The notes below the pieces were generated by a model, which was not told the DNA's origin, searched no databases, and worked only from the letters and a program-made list of their open reading frames with translations. A DNA stretch of 64,000 nt. Origin: Polaribacter pectinis (GTDB lineage Bacteria; Bacteroidota; Bacteroidia; Flavobacteriales; Flavobacteriaceae). Made by a program: the position numbers and the translations under genes. The stretch covers positions 1,333,501-1,397,500 of the forward strand of contig NZ_CP060695.1 in the NCBI RefSeq assembly GCF_014352875.1, written 5' to 3'. This document shows positions 58,184 through 64,000 of the stretch, piece by piece (the first letter of the stretch is position 1; every line of letters starts with the position of its first letter).

Positions 58184-58732
58184 TTATTCAACTATATTTT
58201 GATAAACATAAACTTCAGTTGCTCCTAAACCGTATTTCTTGTATGAAGCATCGTAATATTTTACAGGATATTTATTTAATAAAGAATGTAGTTCAGATTT
58301 TAAAACGCCTTCTCCTACTCCATGAATAAAGACAATTTTAGCAATTCTTTTATGAATAGCAAATTCAACTTTTCTTTTTGCAGTATCTAACTGAAGGTTT
58401 AACATATCGTAATTATCCATTCCTTTTGTAGACTTTGTAAGTTTACTAATATGTAAATCTACTTCTAAAATAACTTCGTTTTTTTGTTTGGTAAAAAAGC
58501 TTTTTTTAGATTTTTTTTCGATTGCTTTTTCTTTAAACAACGGATTATTTATATCGGAATATTTAGATAATTCATGTTGTTCAACATCAATTTTAACTAA
58601 TTCTGAAGCAAGAAAGTTAAAAACCATGCCATCGTTTGTTTCTACGGAAACTTGGTCTCCGTTAATGGAGATAACTTTTCCTTTTAAAACATCATCTAAA
58701 ACCGCAACTTTATTTCCAATTTCTAAACGCAT
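58184..58732 (-). CDS. Smr-domain protein (DUF2027/MutS2-C-like)
   Basis: A 182-residue cytoplasmic protein. The first 50 residues form a small beta-barrel-like domain (GNKVAVLDDVLKGKVISI) and the last 85 residues an Smr domain, with VDLHIS (about 98) and the conserved IHGVGEGVLK (about 138-147). Smr domains bind or cut nucleic acids, as in MutS2, where they act on stalled ribosomes or branched DNA. A stand-alone version of this kind is widespread in Bacteroidota, but its role is not established. It is the first gene of a two-gene run with cysteine desulfurase and is divergent from the phosphatase-like gene. Confidence 0.85.
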   Translation of the reverse strand: MRLEIGNKVAVLDDVLKGKVISINGDQVSVETNDGMVFNFLASELVKIDVEQHELSKYSDINNPLFKEKAIEKKSKKSFFTKQKNEVILEVDLHISKLTKSTKGMDNYDMLNLQLDTAKRKVEFAIHKRIAKIVFIHGVGEGVLKSELHSLLNKYPVKYYDASYKKYGLGATEVYVYQNIVE

Positions 58733-58772
58733 TATTAACCTTTTCTTAATTTAATTTAGTAGTATAAAAAAG

Positions 58773-58780
58773 TACCTTTG
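58773..58780 (+). promoter_or_regulatory. Candidate -7 element (TACCTTTG) for the phosphatase-like gene
   Basis: A full TAnnTTTG match 16 bases before the ATG at 58797, giving a leader of about 10 bases. No convincing TTG is seen at the usual upstream distance. Confidence 0.55.
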
Positions 58781-58796
58781 ATGCAAAAATAACAAG

Positions 58797-59429
58797 ATGA
58801 TTAAGACTTCTACTATTTCTACAGAAAACTTCTTTAAAAGTGCATTAAAAAATACAAAATTAGAAGAAACAAGAAAGAGTTTGTTAGGTAAAATTGCAAA
58901 AGAAATTGCTAATGAATACGCTAAAAATGAGCGCGTAAATCTAAATTTTATCTGTACACATAATTCTAGAAGAAGCCAGTTAGGCCAAGTTTGGAGTTTC
59001 TTTGCTGCAAATTATTTCGACTTAAATATACGTGCTTATTCTGGCGGAACAGAAGTAACTGCATTTCATAGAAACACTGTTAAAACTTTACAAAAAGTTG
59101 GTTTTACTTTCGATTTAGTAGATTTCTCACATCAAAACCCAAAATATTTAATTTCTTATAATGGTAGTAAGAAATCAATTTTAGGTTTTTCTAAAAGATT
59201 CGATAACCCTGCAAATCCAGAGCCTTTTATAGCAATTACTACTTGTAATAACGCAGATACAAATTGTCCATTTATACCAACTGCAAGTCATCGTTTTCAT
59301 TTACCTTTTGTAGACCCAAAAGCTTCAGATGATACAGATCATAAAGAGGAAACATATCTAAAAACTAACAGACAAATTGCTGGAGAAGTATTTTATATTT
59401 TTTCTGAAATTAAAAAGTTAACATCTTAA
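58797..59429 (+). CDS. Low-molecular-weight phosphatase / arsenate-reductase-like protein
   Basis: A 210-residue cytoplasmic protein of the low-molecular-weight tyrosine phosphatase fold. The phosphate-binding loop is CTHNSRR (Cys53 to Arg59, C-x5-R), preceded by the beta strand LNFI. After it come AYSGGTEVTAFH, matching the family's second conserved region, and a Cys-containing stretch TTCNNADTNCPF that could hold the extra cysteines used by thioredoxin-type arsenate reductases. It is longer than typical 150-residue phosphatases by an N-terminal helix pair of about 45 residues. No arsenic-resistance genes are near, so a phosphatase role is equally possible. Its end overlaps the convergent PPK2 gene by 4 bases. 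Confidence 0.8.
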   Translation: MIKTSTISTENFFKSALKNTKLEETRKSLLGKIAKEIANEYAKNERVNLNFICTHNSRRSQLGQVWSFFAANYFDLNIRAYSGGTEVTAFHRNTVKTLQKVGFTFDLVDFSHQNPKYLISYNGSKKSILGFSKRFDNPANPEPFIAITTCNNADTNCPFIPTASHRFHLPFVDPKASDDTDHKEETYLKTNRQIAGEVFYIFSEIKKLTS

Positions 59430-60208
59430 ATTTCTAAAGAAGTATCATAAGGTATTCTCTCTAAAATGTGATTGATTACATTTATACGAGCTTCGGTTTT
59501 TCTATTTGCTCTAATTATTTTCCAAGGAGAAATTTCTGTGTTTGTATTTAGAAACATGGCACTTTTATAATCTGTATAATCGTCCCAAAGTTCTTGTGCA
59601 CGTTCATCTACTTTAGTCATTTTCCATTGTTTTAATGGATCACTTTTAATATCTGCAAAACGTTTTGCTTGTTCTTTTTTAGAAATAGACATATAAATTT
59701 TTACAAGATGAATGCCAGATTCTAAAATCATTCGTTCAAAATCATTTACTTGATTCATAAAAATCTTGTATTCTTCCTCTGTACAAAATCCATTTACAGG
59801 TTCTACAACCGCTCTATTATACCAGCTTCTATCAAAAAAAACAATTTCTCCTGCTTTAGGAAACTGTTCTACATATCTTTGAAAATACCATTGAGATTGT
59901 TCATCTTCAGTAGGTTTAGACAAGGCTACAATTCTCATATGACGAGGATTTATACGCTCTGTAAGTCTTCTAATTGCACCACCTTTTCCTGCAGCATCTC
60001 TACCTTGAAAAACAATAATAATACGTTCGTTATTATTAATTGCCCAAGTTTGTAAGCGAATTAATTCTACTTGTAACTTTTCTAACTTTCTTTGATAATC
60101 CACATATCTAATAGCTCTATCTATATTTAAAGGTTTAGATAATAAAGCCAGCAAACCTTCTTTAGAATTTAGCTTCTTTAATTCTTTTTCTGTAAGTTTC
60201 TTTTCCAT
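59426..60208 (-). CDS. Polyphosphate kinase 2 family protein (copy B)
   Basis: A 260-residue PPK2-family kinase that transfers phosphate between polyphosphate and nucleotides. The Walker A motif is FQGRDAAGKGG (about residues 68-78), the lid and substrate segment is SKPTEDEQSQWYFQRYVEQFP, Walker B is IVFFDRSWYNRAVVEPV (about 122-138), and the C-terminal signature is SPWKIIRANRK. Domain content is one PPK2 unit of normal length. It begins 2 bases after the stop of another PPK2 gene with which it shares all motifs, so the two form an operon of paralogues and may differ in nucleotide preference or form a heteromer. The stop codon overlaps the convergent phosphatase gene by 4 bases. Confidence 0.92.
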   Translation of the reverse strand: MEKKLTEKELKKLNSKEGLLALLSKPLNIDRAIRYVDYQRKLEKLQVELIRLQTWAINNNERIIIVFQGRDAAGKGGAIRRLTERINPRHMRIVALSKPTEDEQSQWYFQRYVEQFPKAGEIVFFDRSWYNRAVVEPVNGFCTEEEYKIFMNQVNDFERMILESGIHLVKIYMSISKKEQAKRFADIKSDPLKQWKMTKVDERAQELWDDYTDYKSAMFLNTNTEISPWKIIRANRKTEARINVINHILERIPYDTSLEI

Positions 60209-60210
60209 AG

Positions 60211-61068
60211 TTAATCTATCTGAATATTAGAACGATAATAACGCATTACAACATTAGGATCTGGGTTTAAAATTGTTTTTGCATCTTCTTTTCCTTCGTA
60301 ATCGAATTGAGATAAAACATGCCTCATAGCTTCTAATCTTGCCGTTTTTTTGTCATTGGTTTTAATAATCATCCAAGGACTATAAGAAGTATGTGTTTTA
60401 GAAAACATTTCTCCTTTATAATGTGTGTATTTATCCCAAAGTGCTTGTCCTTTTTTATCTACAGGACTAAATTTCCAACGTTTTAATGGGTTTTCTTTAC
60501 GTGCTTCAAAACGTTTTAATTGTTCTTCTTTAGATATAGATAGCCAGAATTTTATAATAATTAAACCATCTTCGTACATCATGTGTTCGAACTCTGGTAC
60601 CTGTACTAAAAATTCTTTGTACTGATTTTCTGAACAAAAACCCATAACTGGTTCTACAACTGCTCTATTATACCAGCTTCTGTCAAAAAAAACAATTTCT
60701 CCTGGGTTTGGTAATTCTTTAATATAACGTTGAAAATACCATTGCCCTTTTTCTACTTCTGTTGGTTTATTTAAAGCTACTAACCTACTAGAACGCGGGT
60801 TTAAATGTTCCATAAACCTACGAATATTACCACCTTTCCCTGCTGCATCTCTTCCTTCAAAAATTACGGCAACTCTTTTATTTTCTTTAGAAAGCCAATG
60901 TTGTAGTTTAACCAATTCTATTTGTAACAAACGTAATTCATCATCATATAAAAGTGTTTTAGACACCTTCTTAAAAGCGCTATTTTTCTGTTCTATAAGT
61001 GCTAATAATTCTTTATTATTTGTAACACTTTTAAAATCTTCTTCCGTTAATCCCTTACGTTTATTCAT
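60211..61068 (-). CDS. Polyphosphate kinase 2 family protein (copy A)
   Basis: A 285-residue PPK2 kinase, first of the tandem pair. Motifs: Walker A FEGRDAAGKGG (about 69-79), NKPTEVEKGQWYFQRYIKELP, Walker B IVFFDRSWYNRAVVEPV (about 123-139), SPWMIIKTNDK near 240. It carries about 25 more C-terminal residues than its neighbour (GKEDAKTILNPDPNVVMRYYRS). FEGRD here against FQGRD in the second copy is one visible difference beside the active site. The pair most likely links stored polyphosphate to nucleotide energy charge. It is divergent from the LpxR-like gene, with 93 bases between the starts. Confidence 0.92.
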   Translation of the reverse strand: MNKRKGLTEEDFKSVTNNKELLALIEQKNSAFKKVSKTLLYDDELRLLQIELVKLQHWLSKENKRVAVIFEGRDAAGKGGNIRRFMEHLNPRSSRLVALNKPTEVEKGQWYFQRYIKELPNPGEIVFFDRSWYNRAVVEPVMGFCSENQYKEFLVQVPEFEHMMYEDGLIIIKFWLSISKEEQLKRFEARKENPLKRWKFSPVDKKGQALWDKYTHYKGEMFSKTHTSYSPWMIIKTNDKKTARLEAMRHVLSQFDYEGKEDAKTILNPDPNVVMRYYRSNIQID

Positions 61069-61147
61069 CTTTTCTATTTCTTGGTCTAAAATAATTACTT
61101 TTTTTTACTTATTAGGAATAAAAAAGAGCAATTTAAAGAACTTCTTT

Positions 61148-61155
61148 TATATTTG
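61148..61155 (+). promoter_or_regulatory. Candidate -7 element (TATATTTG) next to the lpxR-like start
   Basis: A full TAnnTTTG match that ends 6 bases before the ATG at 61162. With the usual 5-7 base distance from element to transcript start, the message would begin at or near the ATG, which implies leaderless translation. The -33 region is not clear. Confidence 0.45.
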
Positions 61156-61161
61156 TTCACT

Positions 61162-62112
61162 ATGAAATACTTTTATTTTATTTTATTTTTTTTCATTTCT
61201 CATTTTATTTTTTCTCAATCTAAATTTTCTAAAGAAATTAGTTTAATTACTGATAACGATTTATATGTTTCTAAAGTAAACGACCGTTATTACACAAGCG
61301 GAGTTTTTTTAACATTTAGCTATTTGTCTGAAAGTAAAAATGATCAATTAGAAAAGCGAATTTTAGAATGGCAAATTGGTCATGAAATGTTTACACCTTA
61401 TAAATCTATTGTAGAAGACATTAGTGAGCATGACAGACCTTTTGCAGCCTATTTATATGGTAGTTTCGGTATTAATAGACTTTACAAAAACAACAATAAC
61501 TTTAAAACCACTTTACAAATAGGTATTATTGGTTCTAATGCTTTTGGCAAAGAGCTACAAGATTTTATTCATGATATATATGGTTTTAACAAAGCTGTTG
61601 GTTGGAAACACCAAATAAAAAATGCGTTTGCTTTAAATTTGAATGCAGAATATATAAGACAACTAACAAAAAGTTCTAATAATTATTTTGATATTTCTTG
61701 GGTAAATTCTGGAAAAATAGGAACTATTTACAGCAACATCTCTACAGGTTTTTATGGAAGAATTGGCTTTAAACCACTACAAAGACTAGCAAATTCTATT
61801 GCTTTTAATACAAGTATCAATAATAAAAAAACAAATTACGTAAGAGAGGTAGAAACTTTTATCTACATAAAACCAATGTTGCGTTATGTGTTTTACGATG
61901 CTACTTTACAAGGAAGTTTTCTAAATAAAAATAGCGAAGTTACAAATGAATTGGTTCCGCTTGTTTTTAACCTTGAAGTTGGTTTAAGGTTTACTGCAAA
62001 TCGTTTTAATTTTGGTTATGTATATAATTACAATAGTAATAAGTCTAAAAACTTAAGGTATGACAATGGTCAACCTTATGGTTCTATTTTAATAAATTAT
62101 TTGTTACGCTAA
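61162..62112 (+). CDS. LpxR-family lipid A 3'-O-deacylase-like outer-membrane protein
   Basis: A 316-residue outer-membrane beta-barrel protein with a signal peptide (KYFYFILFFFISHFIFSQ). I start it at 61162 because the TTG at 61153 is inside the likely promoter. LpxR-family (DUF2219) features are seen: ITDNDLYVSKVNDRYYTSGVFLTF (about residues 26-50), where Asn and Asp of the ND and DRYYT motifs help form the active site, and DISEHDRPFAAYLYG (about 88-102), the central conserved segment. LpxR removes the 3'-acyloxyacyl group of lipid A and so alters the outer surface. The function in flavobacteria is inferred from the family only. It ends 14 bases before the convergent helicase gene. Confidence 0.83.
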   Translation: MKYFYFILFFFISHFIFSQSKFSKEISLITDNDLYVSKVNDRYYTSGVFLTFSYLSESKNDQLEKRILEWQIGHEMFTPYKSIVEDISEHDRPFAAYLYGSFGINRLYKNNNNFKTTLQIGIIGSNAFGKELQDFIHDIYGFNKAVGWKHQIKNAFALNLNAEYIRQLTKSSNNYFDISWVNSGKIGTIYSNISTGFYGRIGFKPLQRLANSIAFNTSINNKKTNYVREVETFIYIKPMLRYVFYDATLQGSFLNKNSEVTNELVPLVFNLEVGLRFTANRFNFGYVYNYNSNKSKNLRYDNGQPYGSILINYLLR

Positions 62113-62126
62113 TAAAATTTCAGAAT

Positions 62127-63548
62127 TTAATTCTCAAAAAAATCATCTTTAAAGCCAATTAAATATAATTTTTCTTGTGCTCTTGTAATTGCAGTATACA
62201 ACCATCTAAAATATTCTTTAGAAACTCCATCTGGTAAATAAGGTTGTTCTACAAAAACGGTTTTCCATTGTCCTCCTTGAGATTTATGACATGTCATAGC
62301 ATAAGAGAATTTTATCTGTAACGCATTAAAATACTTGTTCTTTTTAATAGCTAAAAACTGCTTGTATTTAGTTTCATGTGCATAATCTTCTTTAACAGCT
62401 TGGTATAGTTTATTAGATTCATCATAAGTTAGAGATGGACTTTCACTAGTTAAAGTATCTAACAACAAAACTGTTTCAAAAGGTTGCATATCTGGGTAAT
62501 CTATCATTCTCATTTCTACTTCAGCAAATCTAAAACCATACAATTCTTTAATTGAAAAGAGTTTTAAAACCTCGCAAATATCTCCGTTTGCAATAAAACC
62601 AGCTGCAGAAGATTCTTGTAACCAGAAATAATTATTTTTTACAATCATAATATAATCTCCTGCAGAAATTTCGTTTTCTTGTCCTCGAATATTATACCTA
62701 ATTTGTTGGTTGTATTGGTTGGCTCGTTTGTTAGAGCGTACAATAAAAGCAGTATCTTCTACCCCATTATTATCATAGGCAGTAACAATGGCATCCTCAA
62801 TATCATAACCATCTTCTAGCCTTTTTATATCTGGAAAATCTACATCGAACTTAAAGTTTTTAGAATCATTTTCTATCAACAAACGTAATAAAGTTGCGTT
62901 GGCTAAAATACCTGAATTTTCATGCTGACGCATTACTTCATCTAACTCTATTTCTGTTACGTTTTTATCGAAACTATATTGTAACGTATCTGCTTCTAAA
63001 GCTGGACTTACGTCTAATTTCACAGGTGGAAGTTGTGCAGTATCACCAATAAAAATCAATTTACATTGATGCCCAGAATATACATATGAGATTAAATCAT
63101 CTAATAAAGATTTTGTGTCAAATAATTGCTGATTTTGCTTTCCATCAGGAATCATAGAAGCTTCATCTATAATAAAAATAGTATTTCTATGTTTATTGGG
63201 TTGTAAAACAAAGTCTACAGAACCATTACTTTGCTTTTTAGGGAAATAAATTTTTTTATGAATTGTAAAAGCAGGTTTTTTAGAATAAATAGCAATTACT
63301 TTTGCTGCACGTCCTGTTGGAGCTAATAAAACAGCTTTTTTACCAGCGGACCACAAACTATTTACAAAAGTACTTATGGTTGTTGTTTTACCTGTACCTG
63401 CATATCCTTTCAATAAAAATAGGGCGTCTTTATCCTCATCAAAAATAAAGTCGCTTAAAAGCCTTAATAATTTACTTTGTTTAATTGTTGGTGAATGTGG
63501 AAACTTTTTTAGGAGTTCCGTATAAAAATCGCCTGATATTTTTATCAT
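62127..63548 (-). CDS. RecD-like superfamily 1 DNA helicase / AAA ATPase
   Basis: A 473-residue cytoplasmic helicase of SF1B type. Walker A is GYAGTGKTTT (residues 48-57, Lys54), motif Ia is VLLAPTGRAAKV, Walker B is TIFIIDEASMI (about 126-136), motif III is LIFIGDTAQLPPV, motif IV region is VRSNKRANQYN, and motifs V and VI are AMTCHKSQGGQW and LYTAITRAQEKLYLIG. It has the RecD2/Pif1-like core with a UvrD_C_2-type end but lacks the long N-terminal part of RecD2 and any RecB or RecC neighbours. A role in DNA repair or replication-fork processing is probable; the partner is unknown. Confidence 0.9.
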   Translation of the reverse strand: MIKISGDFYTELLKKFPHSPTIKQSKLLRLLSDFIFDEDKDALFLLKGYAGTGKTTTISTFVNSLWSAGKKAVLLAPTGRAAKVIAIYSKKPAFTIHKKIYFPKKQSNGSVDFVLQPNKHRNTIFIIDEASMIPDGKQNQQLFDTKSLLDDLISYVYSGHQCKLIFIGDTAQLPPVKLDVSPALEADTLQYSFDKNVTEIELDEVMRQHENSGILANATLLRLLIENDSKNFKFDVDFPDIKRLEDGYDIEDAIVTAYDNNGVEDTAFIVRSNKRANQYNQQIRYNIRGQENEISAGDYIMIVKNNYFWLQESSAAGFIANGDICEVLKLFSIKELYGFRFAEVEMRMIDYPDMQPFETVLLLDTLTSESPSLTYDESNKLYQAVKEDYAHETKYKQFLAIKKNKYFNALQIKFSYAMTCHKSQGGQWKTVFVEQPYLPDGVSKEYFRWLYTAITRAQEKLYLIGFKDDFFEN

Positions 63549-63615
63549 AAAAGAATTAAAACATCAAAGATAAGCTGATTTATGAATAAAAATTTTTATC
63601 ATTAAAAAAAAATTG

Positions 63616-63623
63616 TAGATTTG
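63616..63623 (+). promoter_or_regulatory. Promoter -7 element (TAGATTTG) for the gene at 63651
   Basis: A full TAnnTTTG match 28 bases before the ATG, preceded at an 18-base spacing by a T-run (63593-63597) as a weak -33. It lies in the 102-base divergent gap after the helicase start. Confidence 0.6.
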
Positions 63624-63650
63624 CGTTAAGACTATTAAAAAATATATCAA

Positions 63651-64000
63651 ATGGGATTATTAGGAATGATTTTAGCAGCGGTTTTAGTTGCAGTACTTTT
63701 AGCTATTGTAATAGTTAAATATTTACCATTAAAATTAAGATGGATTGCATCTTTATTATTACTGGCTTTAACTGTATTTTTAGTTTTTAAAATTTACAAT
63801 GGTATTATGGAACCTATCAACTTTAATAAAGATAAAGTTTCTAAATATGCAAAAGTTGTAGAAAAATTAAAAATTATTAGAGATGCACAAGTAAAACATT
63901 TCGAAGTAACTGGTACTTACACAAAAAACAAAGCTGGGTTAATAAAGTTTATTGACACTGCTAAATTAGCATTAACTGAAACTACAACTGTTGTAGAAAA
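63651..64000 (+). CDS. Membrane protein with two N-terminal helices, unknown function (3' end cut)
   Basis: The first 116 residues of a protein running off the window. Two hydrophobic helices (about residues 3-22, GLLGMILAAVLVAVLLAIVI, and about 30-47) are followed by a soluble Lys- and Val-rich part with helical character (KVSKYAKVVEKLKIIRDAQV, about 60-80) and HFEVTGTYTKNKAGLIKFID. Proteins like this are common as hypotheticals in Bacteroidota; I know no function. The start follows a good promoter element and the frame is open to the window edge. Confidence 0.8.
   Translation, partial: MGLLGMILAAVLVAVLLAIVIVKYLPLKLRWIASLLLLALTVFLVFKIYNGIMEPINFNKDKVSKYAKVVEKLKIIRDAQVKHFEVTGTYTKNKAGLIKFIDTAKLALTETTTVVE

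Noticed and set aside
1..64000. tRNA, rRNA, insertion sequences, prophage or defence genes
   Set aside because: No gap is long enough or shows the features; all gaps are under 300 bases and no transposase, integrase or restriction motif was seen.

Overview
The window reads as a low-GC marine flavobacterial chromosome (Bacteroidota, Flavobacteriaceae; Polaribacter or a close relative is my guess). The grounds are AT-rich coding sequence, two SusC/SusD pairs, type IX secretion (T9SS) C-terminal sorting domains on three large secreted proteins, lipoprotein signals followed by acidic residues, no clear Shine-Dalgarno sites, and several good matches to the Bacteroidota promoter pattern (TTG about 19 bases before TAnnTTTG). 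Identifications rest on sequence motifs and recalled family knowledge; no search was run.

Layout. (1) 1-14519, minus strand: a beta-1,3-glucan (laminarin-type) utilization locus in the order SusC, SusD, PKD-containing surface glycan-binding protein, GH16 endoglucanase, clan GH-A hydrolase, large cytoplasmic GH94/GH149-type phosphorylase, GH17 (cut by the window edge). A propeller/Y_Y_Y/LuxR-type sensor-regulator (14718-17525) lies directly upstream on the same strand. (2) 17730-18012, plus strand: two tiny overlapping membrane-protein genes. (3) 18027-31557, minus strand: an alpha-glucan/maltodextrin operon (MFS importer, beta-phosphoglucomutase, GH65 phosphorylase, GH13, esterase, GH31, GH13, GH13). 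(4) 31702-32724: a LacI-family regulator. (5) 32924-43159, plus strand: SusC, SusD, SusE-like, SusF-like with three starch-binding modules, and a T9SS-secreted GH13 amylase. (6) 43311-57035, plus strand: two giant T9SS proteins (2825 and 1617 aa) rich in thrombospondin type 3 repeats, sharing a paralogous C-terminal module, followed by a 53-aa PID-CTERM-like peptide. (7) 57027-64000: housekeeping genes (cysteine desulfurase, Smr-domain protein, low-molecular-weight phosphatase-like protein, two PPK2 kinases, LpxR-like lipid A deacylase, RecD-like helicase, and a cut membrane protein).

How it fits together. Starch or glycogen-like polymers would be bound and cut at the surface by the plus-strand SusCDEF set and the T9SS amylase, trimmed in the periplasm by the GH13, GH31 and esterase lipoproteins, imported by the MFS carrier, and split in the cytoplasm by GH65 into glucose and beta-glucose 1-phosphate, which the mutase passes to glycolysis. 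The two divergent alpha-glucan operons carry matching 16-base sites (31704-31719 and 32798-32813) in the same orientation and at similar distances upstream of their promoters, so one LacI-type protein probably controls both. The laminarin locus repeats the logic for beta-1,3-glucan: surface GH16, further exported hydrolases, then cytoplasmic phosphorolysis.

The items most worth a second look are the paired LacI operators, the PID-CTERM-like peptide without a signal peptide behind the giant adhesin-like genes, the overlapping micro-protein pair, a terminator-like hairpin 13 bases before the amylase start, a tandem promoter duplication before the 2825-aa gene, and palindromic elements in the gaps of the alpha-glucan operon. 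No RNA genes, CRISPR arrays, insertion sequences or origins were seen, and no stretch over 300 bases lacks a gene.
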